A stretch of 64,000 nucleotides of DNA from Undaria pinnatifida (Eukaryota; Sar; Phaeophyceae; Laminariales; Alariaceae): assembly GCA_012845835.1 (NCBI GenBank), contig JABAKD010000037.1, positions 146,799 through 210,798 of the forward strand, given 5' to 3'. Positions 9,397-17,737 of the stretch are shown here, piece after piece (the first letter of the stretch is position 1; each line of letters starts with the position of its first letter). Made by a program: the position numbers and the translations under genes. The notes beneath the pieces were generated by a model. It saw only the letters and a list, made by a program, of their open reading frames with translations, had not been told where the DNA came from and made no database searches.

Positions 9397-10173
9397 CTAC
9401 TCGGGTGGTCGAGCCTTCAGTCGCCGCAGTCGCCAATACTTCAACCAATCGTAGTAGCCCGCCATCGTGGCGATCACGAACCCCCGCCATCCGTCCACGA
9501 AGCCGACCTTCAAGATGAGACTCTTGAGGAAGACCGCGGGCGGGCGGAGTGCGAGGTCCAGGATGCCCCCACGGCGCCCTTCCCGCCACAGAGCTTCTGC
9601 GGAGATCCGGGTGAACGAGTCGATCGTCCTCAGGTGGTGCCTGAAGTCGCGGTAGCTGAGATGTTCGATCCCGCCATCGAGGCGCACGGGCTCCGAGCCG
9701 TCCGAGGTCTCGACGCGGTCGTGCGGGTTGCGCCCGCCCCAGTGCGCTAGGCGCCGATCGAACAGACGGATCTTCCGATCGGGCCAGAACAGCCCGCGGC
9801 GGACGATTCGGCCCAGGTAGTGGTTCCGTCGCGGCATCTCGTAGCCGGCGCCGGACAAACCGGCATCGGCCGCGGTTTCGATGGCTGCACGGAGGTCGGG
9901 CATGATGCGCTCGTCGGCATCGAGACACAGGACCCAGTCGTGGGCCGCGCGATCCACCGCCCACTGCTTCTGCTCCCGGTGGCCGGGGAACGGTGCGTTG
10001 ATGACCACCTGGGCGCCGGCGGCCTCCGCCAGTTCGCGGGTACGATCCGTGCTCCCACTGTCGACCACCAGGATCTCATCGCAGAAGGACAGCGACCGGA
10101 CGCAGTCCTCGATCCGGTCTTCCTCCTGAAACGCGATAACGCAACCGGAGATGGGTGTGCGAGCCGTGCTCAT
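9397..10173 (-). CDS. WaaE/KdtX-like GT2 glycosyltransferase
   Basis: The 258-residue GT-A enzyme matches the WaaE (KdtX) LPS core glucosyltransferase group: ISGCVIAFQEEDRIEDCVRS at the start, ILVVDSGSTDRTRELA for nucleotide binding, and the DXD metal site in WVLCLDADERI. The C-terminal half has LGRIVRRGLFWPDRKIRLF and ends in an amphipathic membrane-associated region. It is the first glycosyltransferase of the LPS operon, 9 bases after the small gene at 10183. WaaE-type enzymes add glucose to heptose I; the exact activity here is inferred. Confidence 0.82.
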   Translation of the reverse strand: MSTARTPISGCVIAFQEEDRIEDCVRSLSFCDEILVVDSGSTDRTRELAEAAGAQVVINAPFPGHREQKQWAVDRAAHDWVLCLDADERIMPDLRAAIETAADAGLSGAGYEMPRRNHYLGRIVRRGLFWPDRKIRLFDRRLAHWGGRNPHDRVETSDGSEPVRLDGGIEHLSYRDFRHHLRTIDSFTRISAEALWREGRRGGILDLALRPPAVFLKSLILKVGFVDGWRGFVIATMAGYYDWLKYWRLRRLKARPPE

Positions 10174-10182
10174 GGCGCGTGA

Positions 10183-10599
10183 CTACTCGCCGGTTTCGAT
10201 TTCGAAATCGTCCTCGGCTCCGAGCTCCGTCGACGCGCCTTTTGGGCGCGACGAGTTCTGCGGCGGCGAGCCTTCGGGAGGAGTCGGTTCCTCGTCGAGT
10301 TGCGAGCCGACAGATCGCTGGATCCTCACCGCCTCACCCTTCACCCGAGCGAGTCGCTCGTGCCACTCGTGGAGCTTGGCATCGCGGTCAACGGCCCGCG
10401 TCGCCGCCTCGAGCACCCGCTTCTGCTCCGCCGGGTTGAGTCCGATCCGCTTCTTGAGCAGGTACTGGTTGCTGTAGCCCAGGATCTGCATCCAGCGGAA
10501 CGCGTCGAGGATCTCCTCGAGCAACTCGGCAAGCTCCAGTTCCTTGGTCGTCAGCCCCTCGGCGAGAGCCTGCTTCTTGCGCTTGCGGTTGGAGGTCAC
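10183..10599 (-). CDS. Hypothetical basic coiled-coil protein
   Basis: A 138-residue protein with no family I recognise. It begins with a strongly basic segment (SNRKRKKQALAEG), has an acidic leucine-rich helix (ELELAELLEEILDAFRWMQILG) and a second helix rich in charged residues, and ends in a disordered Pro/Ser/acidic tail (DDFEIETGE). GTG at 10599 is chosen; upstream codons are antisense to mazG. It is 9 bases upstream of the WaaE-like gene and probably the first gene of the LPS operon, facing mazG across a 51-base promoter gap. Cytoplasmic. Confidence 0.55.
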   Translation of the reverse strand: MTSNRKRKKQALAEGLTTKELELAELLEEILDAFRWMQILGYSNQYLLKKRIGLNPAEQKRVLEAATRAVDRDAKLHEWHERLARVKGEAVRIQRSVGSQLDEEPTPPEGSPPQNSSRPKGASTELGAEDDFEIETGE

Positions 10600-10650
10600 G
10601 ACTCGTGTGGATGGTAACGTGGGCGCGTTCGAAACCGACCCCCAAGACCC

Positions 10651-11460
10651 GTGACCGTCGAACCCTCGCCTCAGGATCCTGTTCAGTTTCGCCGCCTGGT
10701 CGAAGTGGTGCGCCGCCTGCGCGCACCGGGGGGATGTCCGTGGGACCGCAAGCAGACGCTGCGGACCATGGCGCCTCACCTTCTCGAAGAGTGCCACGAG
10801 GCGATCGAGGCCATCGAAGCAGATGACGCGGAGGGCATGACCGAGGAGCTCGGGGACGTGCTGATGAACGTCATGATGCTGGCGGAGATCGCCAAGGAAG
10901 CCAAGCTGTTCGACGCCGAGCAGGTGGCCGCGGGGATCGCCGACAAGCTCATCCGGCGCCACCCCCACGTGTTCGGCGATCTGAAGACCGACGACCCGGA
11001 CGAGGTCCTGCGCAACTGGGAGGCCATCAAGCGACGGGAGAAGGCCGACAAGGGGGATGAAACCCCCCGGTCCGTTCTGGCCGGGGTGCCCCCGAGCCTG
11101 CCGGCACTGCTGCGCGCCTACCGGGTGGGCCAGAAGGCCGCACGAGTGGGATTCGATTGGCCCGAGGCGGACGGCCCTCGGGCCAAGCTCGACGAGGAAC
11201 TGGGCGAGCTGGACGAGGCCCTCGAGCAGGGCGACCAGGGGCGGATCGAGGCGGAGCTCGGGGATGTCCTGTTCGCCCTGACGAACGTGGCCCGCTACGC
11301 CGGGGTCGATCCGGAGACCGCCCTCCGCGGCACGATCCGCCGCTTCACCTCGCGCTTCCAGCAGGTGGAGAATGAGTTCGGAGACGACCTGGAGCAGACC
11401 CCACTCGCAGACATGGAAGCCGCCTGGCAGCGCGCCAAGGACCGGGAATCCCCGAGCTGA
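10651..11460 (+). CDS. mazG: Nucleoside triphosphate pyrophosphohydrolase MazG
   Basis: The 269-residue protein has the two tandem MazG domains of the long form. Domain 1 has LRAPGGCPWDRKQTLRTMAP and the metal-binding EECHEAIEAIE and ELGDVLMNVMM; domain 2 has GFDWPEADGPRAKLDEELGE and ELGDVLFALTNVARY. MazG hydrolyses NTPs and dNTPs to monophosphates, limiting mutagenic or stress nucleotides. The GTG at 10651 fits the family N-terminus. A strong hairpin overlaps the stop codon. With dgt at 586 this is the second nucleotide-sanitising gene in the window. Confidence 0.93.
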   Translation: MTVEPSPQDPVQFRRLVEVVRRLRAPGGCPWDRKQTLRTMAPHLLEECHEAIEAIEADDAEGMTEELGDVLMNVMMLAEIAKEAKLFDAEQVAAGIADKLIRRHPHVFGDLKTDDPDEVLRNWEAIKRREKADKGDETPRSVLAGVPPSLPALLRAYRVGQKAARVGFDWPEADGPRAKLDEELGELDEALEQGDQGRIEAELGDVLFALTNVARYAGVDPETALRGTIRRFTSRFQQVENEFGDDLEQTPLADMEAAWQRAKDRESPS

Positions 11461-11498
11461 CGGCGGCCCGACGGCACCCGCCGTCGGTAGCCCGTCAG
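11457..11498 (+). terminator. Nested hairpin across the mazG stop codon
   Basis: CTGACGG (11457-11463) pairs with CCGTCAG (11492-11498), and inside it CCGACGGC (11468-11475) pairs with GCCGTCGG (11480-11487) around a 4-base loop. The outer stem contains the mazG TGA. No U-tract follows, so it is more likely a 3'-end protective structure, with the real terminator at 11662-11701. Confidence 0.55.
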
Positions 11499-11580
11499 CT
11501 CTTCGCCAGAGGAACCGGGCACTCCGGACCCCGCCCCCCCAAGCTCCGCTCTCACGGGCACTTCGGAGAACTTTGGAATG

Positions 11581-11701
11581 GAGAGCCCGACGGCACGATT
11601 CCTGCTCTCACATCGCCCGGTGGAAAGAAACGCATTGGGCCTCGGCCCAGTGGCAGGGATAGCCCGGCAGCGCGTGGTGGCGCTGTCGGGCCGCTTTTTT
11701 T
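11581..11701 (+). ncRNA. Candidate structured small RNA ending in a terminator
   Basis: Three hairpins follow one another on the plus strand: GAGAGC (11581-11586) with GCTCTC (11604-11609); CATTGGGC (11633-11640) with GCCCAGTG (11645-11652) around a CTCG tetraloop; and the strong terminator at 11662-11701. The segment between the first two contains unpaired GGAAAGAAACG. It could be a small RNA or only the 3' UTR of mazG. I do not match it to SRP RNA, 6S RNA, tmRNA or RNase P. Confidence 0.35.
11662..11701 (+). terminator. Strong intrinsic terminator
   Basis: GCCCGGCAGCGC (11662-11673) pairs with GCGCTGTCGGGC (11680-11691) with one G-U pair and a 6-base loop, followed by CGC and seven T residues (11695-11701). 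This is the clearest Rho-independent terminator in the window and would end mazG transcripts or the candidate small RNA. Confidence 0.85.
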
Positions 11702-11926
11702 ATGCGCCCTAGTCGCCGGGCGAGCCTGGCTCGCCCGTCATTGCCAAGTGCCGCCCGGCCTCGGGCATTGGACCGGCCGAGCGCAGCGTGCTTGGCCTTG
11801 ACTGCCCGATCCCGGGTGGCGCGCTTGCCCATTCACCGTCGGGAGTCGAAGCCCTCCCCCTGCCCAGCCCCACTTCCCCAGCCGGCTTGCCGGCTGCATC
11901 CGGCGTGCGGGCGCGAGCCCGCCGCC

Positions 11927-12817
11927 CTAGAGACTCCCCCTATCAGCCTCAGCCGCCAAAAAGCCGAAGGCCGCCCAAGAGGGTGAGGCGAGGATGCGGT
12001 CGGTCACGGCGTTGCCCTCGACTTCCCGACCGTTGGCGAAGTGCCATTGGGCGATGCCGTAGGAGGCAGTCGCGTTCTGGAGCGCATTGGTGTCGCCTTC
12101 GAGAACGGCTTCCAGCTCGAGGTCCCCGCGAAACAGAAGGCACAGGCGGTGGTAGGCGCGGTTCTCGATGACGTCCATGTCCGCCGAGATCGGGTCGAGC
12201 ACCGCCCGCGCGCGCTCAGGGAATCCGCTTCGGCGATGGCTCAAGGACAGCCAGTAAGTCGCCGCACAGAGGGCATCCGCGTTCGTGCACACGGCCACGC
12301 ATGCGTCGTAGCAGCGGACCGCGTTCGGGTAGTCGCCGACGAGGTAGTAGGCCAGCCCGAGGTGATACCAGATGTTGAAGTGCAGGGTCGACGTCGGAAT
12401 GCCTCGCGCGTTGGGGAGCCCGTCCTGCTCCACCTCGTCCGGAGTGCCCTCGATCCGCGCCGACGCGCGCTCCAAGTCTTCGATCGCCAATCGATAGGCG
12501 CGAACGGTCAGGTGGCGGTGACCGCGATGCCGAAGCAACCGCGGCTCGTCGGGGTGGAGCTCCAGCGCGTGACCGTAGATGCGGATCGCCCCCCGGTAGT
12601 CACCCAGGTAGGCCGTGCGACGCCCCAGCCAGATCGCTGCATCCCGATGCGCCAACGCGGCGGCGGCCACGTCCGCAGCCCGCTTGGTGCGGATCTCCGG
12701 CGCCATCGGCGCCACCTCGTGAACCCGTCCGTCCAAGCCGCGCACGGGCCCGTCCGAAGACGGCATACCCGAACAGCCAAAGACGAACGGAACGACCAAC
12801 GCGAGCAGGATCCGCAT
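11927..12817 (-). CDS. TPR-repeat lipoprotein
   Basis: The 296-residue protein starts MRILLALVVPFVFGC, a lipoprotein signal with an FGC lipobox, so it is probably anchored in the periplasm or outer membrane. Repeated 34-residue-like helical pairs follow, for example LGDYRGAIRIYGHALELHPD, LTVRAYRLAIEDLERA and LVGDYPNAVRCYDACVAV, which fit tetratricopeptide repeats used as protein-protein scaffolds. The ATG at 12817 is selected because it places the lipobox correctly; the longer frame begins in non-signal sequence. It follows the histone deacetylase gene by 63 bases and may be the last gene of the nqr-apbE operon. Confidence 0.78.
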   Translation of the reverse strand: MRILLALVVPFVFGCSGMPSSDGPVRGLDGRVHEVAPMAPEIRTKRAADVAAAALAHRDAAIWLGRRTAYLGDYRGAIRIYGHALELHPDEPRLLRHRGHRHLTVRAYRLAIEDLERASARIEGTPDEVEQDGLPNARGIPTSTLHFNIWYHLGLAYYLVGDYPNAVRCYDACVAVCTNADALCAATYWLSLSHRRSGFPERARAVLDPISADMDVIENRAYHRLCLLFRGDLELEAVLEGDTNALQNATASYGIAQWHFANGREVEGNAVTDRILASPSWAAFGFLAAEADRGSL

Positions 12818-12880
12818 GATCGTCCATGGTGCCCCGCCGACACCCCGACCGCGAGCGTCCGTCAAACAGACCCCCGGGAA

Positions 12881-13789
12881 TCAGCGCAGGGAGGCCAACA
12901 ACGCGCGGATGGTGCCCATCTGCACACCCACCGTGTCGTGGATGTTCTTGCCGTAGCCGCCAGCCATGGTGACCACGAAGGAGGCACCGGACCGACGAAT
13001 CCGTTCGAACACCATGGCATCCCGCGCGGCCAGTCCCACCGCGCTCAGCTTCATCCGCCCGAACCGATCACCCTCGTGGGGGTCCGCGCCGGCCAGGTAG
13101 AACACGAAGTCCGGTCGGACGCGATCCATCACCTGATCCAATGCAGGCTCGAGCGCCTCCAGGTACACATCGTCCTCGGTATCGCACGGCAACGCGACAT
13201 CGAGGTCCGACACCTCCTTCACCCGCGGGAAGTTCTTGGCCCCGTGAATGGAGAACGTGAACGCCGCCGGCTCGTCCCGCAGCATCACCGCCGTGCCGTT
13301 CCCCTGGTGGACGTCGCAGTCGAGGACAGCGATCCGCCGCGCCGCCCCCTCCTCCAGCAGCATCCGCGTGGCGACCACCACGTCGTTGAACACACAAAAC
13401 CCCTGTCCGCGATCGGCAAAGGCGTGGTGGGTGCCACCCCCCAGATACAGGGCCGCACCATCACGCGCGGCGTCGCGAGTCGCCGCCAGCGTGGAACCGC
13501 ACGACCGCAGCGAGCGCTCCACCATGGCCTCCGACCAGGGAAAGCCGATGACCCGCATCTCGTCCGGCCCCATCTCTCCTGCCAGCATCCGAGACACATA
13601 GCCCTCATCGTGCGCACGCAGCAGGTCGGCCATAGACACCTTGGGCCCATCCAGGATCTGCTCGGGAACCAACACCCCCTCGGCAACCAACCGCTCTCGC
13701 AGCAGTCGATACTTCTCCGAGGGGAACGGATGCTTCTCGGGAAGCTCCAGCGAGAAGCGATCGGTGGCGTAGACCCGGAACGCGGTCAC
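12881..13789 (-). CDS. Histone-deacetylase-fold hydrolase (AcuC/HDAC family)
   Basis: The 302-residue protein shows the arginase/deacetylase fold of bacterial HDAC-like enzymes: YLGGGTHHAFADRG (the paired histidines), VLDCDVHQGNGTA (zinc ligands D and H), IHGAKNFP, AGADPHEGDRFGRM (third zinc ligand) and TMAGGYGKN (glycine loop and tyrosine). Such enzymes remove acetyl groups from lysines, acetoin-pathway proteins or polyamines; the substrate here is unknown. GTG at 13789 overlaps the TGA of the cREC frame (GTGA), so translation is coupled to it. The position behind nqr-apbE is unusual. Confidence 0.88.
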   Translation of the reverse strand: MTAFRVYATDRFSLELPEKHPFPSEKYRLLRERLVAEGVLVPEQILDGPKVSMADLLRAHDEGYVSRMLAGEMGPDEMRVIGFPWSEAMVERSLRSCGSTLAATRDAARDGAALYLGGGTHHAFADRGQGFCVFNDVVVATRMLLEEGAARRIAVLDCDVHQGNGTAVMLRDEPAAFTFSIHGAKNFPRVKEVSDLDVALPCDTEDDVYLEALEPALDQVMDRVRPDFVFYLAGADPHEGDRFGRMKLSAVGLAARDAMVFERIRRSGASFVVTMAGGYGKNIHDTVGVQMGTIRALLASLR

Positions 13790-14084
13790 CGCGAGTTCTT
13801 CGCCAATCGTTCGATCACAGCGATCCCCGCCTCCATCTTCTGCCGCGCCGAGGAAGTCGCCGAGTGGACTCGCATCGGCGTCGGTCGGAAACCGGCCGCA
13901 GCCACAGCCTTCTCGCCCCACAGCACGCCGTCGTAGCCCGTGCTCCGCTCGTCATCCCACAGACCGTGGTCGAGAGAAGCCTCGGTGACGACACTCTCCG
14001 CAGCAGCTCAATGACTCTGTCTGGCCAATAGCAACGGTGCCAGCCGTCGGGGGTCGCCCGCTCATCGACCAGGTAGACCGGCAT
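13786..14084 (-). pseudogene. Frameshifted cREC (cyclic-phosphate processing receiver) gene
   Basis: Two frames together read as one short receiver-like protein. Frame one from ATG 14084 gives [20 protein letters not shown] and PDRVIELLR; a second frame, resuming near 13990 and running to a TGA at 13786-13788, gives VVTEASLDHGLWDDERSTG, YDGVLWGEKAVAAAGFRPTP and HSATSSARQKMEAGIAVIER. This order matches the cREC family (LDDERPTPEGW, SLDHDLG, GYDVLLW, VHSANP, RMEA.I..I), which is about 95 residues. The locus is 299 bases, one base short of a whole frame, so a single base appears to be missing. Both ends keep coupled overlaps: TGATG with apbE and GTGA with the deacetylase, which suggests either recent damage or a sequence error. 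Confidence 0.72.
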
Positions 14085-15148
14085 CACTCCGGCCAGTTCT
14101 CACGCACCACGTCGAGGCTCCCATCTTCTTTGCGGAGCACGAACAGCGCCCGCCGCACGCGCGAATCCTCGGCCATGACCGCCCGAGCCCGCGCCGGCCC
14201 CATCACCAGGAACGCCGTGGCGTAGGCATCCGCCGTCATGCAGTCCGCGGCCACGACGGCCACGCTGACCACCCGGTTCGCCACGTTCTTGCCGGTGCGC
14301 GCATCGAGGATGTGATGCACGAGCTGCCCGTCCCGCACCAGGTTGTCACGGTAGGTGCCACTGCACGCCATCGCCTCGTTCTCGAGGGGTGCCGCCCCCA
14401 CGATCCGGTTCACGTTGCCGGGCGCGTCCGGGTTCTCGACACCGATACGCCATGGCGACCCATCCGGCTTCCGGCCCCGACACACGACCTCCCCGCCAAT
14501 CTCGACCCGAAGACTCGCTACACCCGCGTCCTCCAGCAGGTCGGCCACCTCGTCCACTCCCAGGCCCTTGGCCAGCGCGTCCACGTCCAGCCCGAGGCCG
14601 TCCACCGACTTGCTCAGCCCCCCTTTGGCCAACTCGACATGCTGCCATCCCACCTGGGCCAGCGCAGCGCGAACGGTGTCATCGACGGCCCACCCCTGGC
14701 GCTTGCCCTTGTTGTAGAGGTCGGTCAGGGCCTTGGCCGTGACGTCGAACACGCCGTCGGTACGCCGCGCGAAGTCCAGCCCGGCCGCCACGACGTTGCG
14801 AAAGCGCAAACTCGGCTGCACCACCTCTCCCGCTGCGAGCCGGTTGAACCGACTGATCTCGGAGTCAGAGCGATAGGTGCTCAGGCACGCCTCGAACTCC
14901 TGAAGGTGCGCGTTCACCAACTCCCGCAGCCCCCCCGGCTCGAGCTCATCGCCGAAGTAACGCACCTCGTAGGTGGTCCCCATCGTCTGGCCGCCGAACA
15001 CCTGCTGCTTCGGCGGGGACATCGGATGAGACGTCACCGCCTCACCACCGCAGCCCTCGAGCGCGGCGACCAGAGCCAGAAACGACACTGCCCGCACCCC
15101 TCCATGAGGGCCGCGGGCAGGCTGGGGTGGGTTTGGGATGCAGTTCAC
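14084..15148 (-). CDS. apbE: FAD:protein FMN transferase ApbE
   Basis: The 354-residue protein is the flavin transferase that attaches FMN to threonine in NqrB and NqrC. It shows the ApbE features [59 protein letters not shown] and the C-terminal metal-binding [17 protein letters not shown]. The N-terminus has a hydrophobic stretch ending ALEGCGG, so it is probably a lipoprotein facing the periplasm, where NqrC and NqrB are flavinylated. GTG at 15148 overlaps the nqrF TGA; an in-frame GTG at 15097 would begin right at the signal sequence and is an alternative. Its place directly behind nqrF is the classical arrangement. Confidence 0.92.
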   Translation of the reverse strand: MNCIPNPPQPARGPHGGVRAVSFLALVAALEGCGGEAVTSHPMSPPKQQVFGGQTMGTTYEVRYFGDELEPGGLRELVNAHLQEFEACLSTYRSDSEISRFNRLAAGEVVQPSLRFRNVVAAGLDFARRTDGVFDVTAKALTDLYNKGKRQGWAVDDTVRAALAQVGWQHVELAKGGLSKSVDGLGLDVDALAKGLGVDEVADLLEDAGVASLRVEIGGEVVCRGRKPDGSPWRIGVENPDAPGNVNRIVGAAPLENEAMACSGTYRDNLVRDGQLVHHILDARTGKNVANRVVSVAVVAADCMTADAYATAFLVMGPARARAVMAEDSRVRRALFVLRKEDGSLDVVRENWPE

Positions 15149-16377
15149 GATCCGAAGTCGTCGAACGCGATCTGCTCCTTCTCCACGCCGAGGTCGTCCA
15201 GCATGTTCTGCACCGCCGTGAGCATCATCGGCGGGCCACAGAGGTAGTACTCGATCTCATCGGGAGCGTCGTGCTCCTTCAGGTAGTTGTCGAGCACGAC
15301 TTGGTGGATGAACCCCGTGTAGCCCGTCCAGTTGTCCTCGGGCAGAGGATCGGACAGCGCGACGTGATACTTGAAGTTGGGGAAGTCCCGTTCGATCGCC
15401 TCGAAGTGCTCCGTGTAGAACATCTCGCGCTTGCTCCGCGCGCCGTACCAGTAGCTCACCGTGCGATCGGTCTTGAGCGTGTGGAACAGGTGGAAGATGT
15501 GACTGCGCAGGGGAGCCATCCCGGCACCACCACCGATGTAGCACATCTCGGCGTCGGTCTCCTTGATGAAGAACTCGCCGTAGGGCCCCGAGATGGTGAT
15601 CTTGTCGCCGGCCTTGAGGCTGAAGACGTAACTGGAGCAGATACCGGGAGGGATGCCTTCCGTCCGCGGCGGCGGTGTCGCGATACGAATGTTCAGCGTG
15701 ACGCGGTTGCCTTCGGCGGGGTGGTTGGCCATCGAGTAGGCGCGGAAGCACTCCTCGTCGTTGTTGGCCACGTTGTCCCAGACCTTGAAGCGGTCCCAGT
15801 CGTCGTGGTATTCCGAGTCGACCTCGAAGTCGCGGAACTGGATGCCCTTGTACTCCGGCACATCGATCTGGATGTAGCCGCCGGACTCGAAGTCCAGGAT
15901 CTCGCCCTCTGGCAGCGTGACGTCCAGTTCCTTGATGAACGTAGCCACGTTGTCGTTGGACCGGACGGTGCACTCCCACTTCTTGATGGAGAACACCTCG
16001 TCCGGGACGCGGATCTGCATGTCCTGCTTGACCTTGACCTGGCAAGCGAGACGCCAGTCCTCCTTGGACTCGGTGCGGGAGATGTGAGCGCGCTCGGTCG
16101 GCAGGATGTCGCCACCACCATCCATCACCTGGCACTTGCACATCGCGCAGGTACCACCACCGCCACAGGCGGACGGCAGGAAGACTCCCTGTGCGGACAG
16201 CACGCTCAGAAGCGTGCCGCCGGCCTCGACCTCGGGCGACTTGGACTCGTCGCCGTTGATCAGGATCTTGACCTTGCCCTTCTGCACGAGCTTGCTCTGT
16301 GCAAAGAGGAGCACGCCCATGAGGGCGAGGATGACGGCCGTGAGGGCCAGAACGCCGATGAGGATGTTGAAGAACAC
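15145..16377 (-). CDS. nqrF: Na+-NQR subunit F (NADH dehydrogenase flavoprotein)
   Basis: The 410-residue subunit oxidises NADH and feeds electrons into the complex. A single N-terminal membrane helix ([20 protein letters not shown]) is followed by a 2Fe-2S ferredoxin domain with [18 protein letters not shown] (Cys-x5-Cys-x2-Cys) and a later cysteine, then the FAD domain with [12 protein letters not shown] and SGPYGEFFI, and the NADH domain with [26 protein letters not shown] and YYLCGPPMM. It ends [11 protein letters not shown] as is usual for NqrF. It lies 12 bases after nqrE and overlaps apbE by 4 bases. Confidence 0.97.
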   Translation of the reverse strand: MFFNILIGVLALTAVILALMGVLLFAQSKLVQKGKVKILINGDESKSPEVEAGGTLLSVLSAQGVFLPSACGGGGTCAMCKCQVMDGGGDILPTERAHISRTESKEDWRLACQVKVKQDMQIRVPDEVFSIKKWECTVRSNDNVATFIKELDVTLPEGEILDFESGGYIQIDVPEYKGIQFRDFEVDSEYHDDWDRFKVWDNVANNDEECFRAYSMANHPAEGNRVTLNIRIATPPPRTEGIPPGICSSYVFSLKAGDKITISGPYGEFFIKETDAEMCYIGGGAGMAPLRSHIFHLFHTLKTDRTVSYWYGARSKREMFYTEHFEAIERDFPNFKYHVALSDPLPEDNWTGYTGFIHQVVLDNYLKEHDAPDEIEYYLCGPPMMLTAVQNMLDDLGVEKEQIAFDDFGS

Positions 16378-16389
16378 TGTGGCCCTACC

Positions 16390-17040
16390 TCAGAGCTTGA
16401 TCCCACTGAAGGTCATGAACGCCATGGCGATCAGACCGGTGACGATGAACGTCATCCCGAGGCCGCGCAGGGCCGGAGGGATGTGCGCCGTGCGCAGCTT
16501 CTGCCGAATCGCAGCCATGCTGACGATGGCCAGCAACCAGCCGATACCCGAGCCGAAGCCGAACACCGTGGCCTGCGCCAGCGAGTAATCGCGCTGCTCC
16601 ATGAACAGCGAGCTCCCGAGGATCGCGCAGTTCACGGCGATGAGCGGCAGGAAGATCCCCAGCGCGCCGTAGAGCGCCGGGCTGAACTTGTCGATCGCCA
16701 TCTCCACGATCTGCACCATCGCAGCGATCACCGCGATGTAGAAGATCAGCCCGAGATACGTGAGGTTCGTGTCCGGCATCCCCGCCCAGGAGAGCGCACC
16801 CTCGCGGAGGATGAAGTTGTAGATGAACCAGTTCACCGGCACGGTGATCGTGAGGACGAAGATCACCGCCAGGCCAAGCCCAATGGCGGTGTCGACGCGC
16901 TTGCTCACCGCGAGGTAGGAGCACATCCCCAGGAAGAACGCCAGGAGGATGTTCTCGACGAAGATCGCCTTCATGGCGAGGCTGATCAGGCCGGCGATGC
17001 TGTTGGGATCAGCGGCCTGGGCCAGGAGGAAGCTCATCAT
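16390..17040 (-). CDS. nqrE: Na+-NQR subunit E
   Basis: The 216-residue protein has six predicted membrane helices and the NqrE/RnfA signature [20 protein letters not shown], with a conserved cysteine (C41 region) that with NqrD holds the intramembrane iron centre. The second half-repeat carries [11 protein letters not shown]-like sequence ([17 protein letters not shown]), again with the cysteine. The start ATG at 17040 is one base after the nqrD stop, so translation is coupled. It forms part of the Na+ path in the inner membrane. Confidence 0.96.
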   Translation of the reverse strand: MMSFLLAQAADPNSIAGLISLAMKAIFVENILLAFFLGMCSYLAVSKRVDTAIGLGLAVIFVLTITVPVNWFIYNFILREGALSWAGMPDTNLTYLGLIFYIAVIAAMVQIVEMAIDKFSPALYGALGIFLPLIAVNCAILGSSLFMEQRDYSLAQATVFGFGSGIGWLLAIVSMAAIRQKLRTAHIPPALRGLGMTFIVTGLIAMAFMTFSGIKL

Positions 17041-17041
17041 T

Positions 17042-17731
17042 TCAGTTGTCCTCCGTGTGTCCGGTGAACGCGCGCTGCACCCAGACGATCAGGCCCAGGA
17101 TGATGAACGCCCCGGGCGCCAGCACGAACAGACCGTTGTTGATGTAGCCCGACTCGAACACGCCACTGGCATACCAGCTGGCGGGAATGATCTCAGCGCC
17201 GAACAACTTGCCCGAGCCACCGAGCTCGCGGAAGAAGGCCACTGCGATCAGGATCCACGAGTAGCCGAGTGCGTTGCCCACCCCGTCGAGGAAGGACGGC
17301 CACGGCCGGTTGGCCATGGCGTAGGCGTCGGCCCGCCCCATCACGATGCAGTTCGTGACGATGAGGGCCACGAACACGGCGATCTGCTTGCTGACGTCGT
17401 AGGCGAATCGCTGCAGCACAAGACTGACGATCGTCACCAACGTCGAGATCACCGTGAGCATCACGATGATTCGAATCGCGTGAGGGATGTGATTGCGCAG
17501 CATGGAGATGATCGTGTTGCTCATCGAGAGCACGAAGATCACCGCTCCACACATCACCATGGTGGGCGCCATCTGGGTGGTCACCGCGAGCGCCGAGCAA
17601 ATCCCGAGGACGTGCAGAGCAATCGGGTTGTCGTCCCAGAGCGGGTCCATGAGGGCCCGCTTCTCCTGACGACCGAAGAGGGGCTTCTTCTCGACCGGCT
17701 CGGTGGCCGGTGCATCCGCAGTTGCCGTCAT
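17042..17731 (-). CDS. nqrD: Na+-NQR subunit D
   Basis: The 229-residue membrane protein is paralogous to NqrE. Cysteine-containing half-repeats are visible as [13 protein letters not shown] and [19 protein letters not shown], the pair that contributes to the Fe centre shared with Nqr[18 protein letters not shown] and [12 protein letters not shown] match the NqrD/RnfE family. A hydrophilic N-terminal tail of about 35 residues precedes the first helix. It lies 6 bases after nqrC and 1 base before nqrE. Confidence 0.96.
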   Translation of the reverse strand: MTATADAPATEPVEKKPLFGRQEKRALMDPLWDDNPIALHVLGICSALAVTTQMAPTMVMCGAVIFVLSMSNTIISMLRNHIPHAIRIIVMLTVISTLVTIVSLVLQRFAYDVSKQIAVFVALIVTNCIVMGRADAYAMANRPWPSFLDGVGNALGYSWILIAVAFFRELGGSGKLFGAEIIPASWYASGVFESGYINNGLFVLAPGAFIILGLIVWVQRAFTGHTEDN

Positions 17732-17737
17732 GCTGCC

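Larger units (their letters stand above)
11461..11926. other. Convergent intergenic region rich in hairpins
   Basis: The 466 bases between mazG (plus) and the TPR lipoprotein (minus) contain no convincing gene. Beyond the hairpins listed separately, the right half holds CGGGCGAGC-ctg-GCTCGCCCG near 11717, AGCCGGC-tt-GCCGGCT near 11880 and GCGGGC-gcga-GCCCGC near 11907. These are candidate bidirectional 3'-end structures for the lipoprotein gene or remnants of short palindromic repeats. Confidence 0.45.

Noticed and set aside
11581-11701. 4.5S SRP RNA, 6S RNA or tmRNA
   Set aside because: No GGAAGGAAGC apical motif, no long 6S bubble and no tag reading frame; size and hairpin order do not match.
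12041-13936. Very long plus-strand open frame antisense to the TPR lipoprotein and deacetylase genes
   Set aside because: It mirrors two well-supported minus-strand genes, has Arg/His/Gln-rich low-information sequence and no ribosome site. Similar shadows lie opposite nqr genes (15127-17067, 18456-21401) and phoH/cdsA; all come from high GC at third positions.
13786-14084. In-frame UGA selenocysteine explaining the cREC break
   Set aside because: The two halves are in different frames, so a recoded stop cannot join them; a base loss is required.
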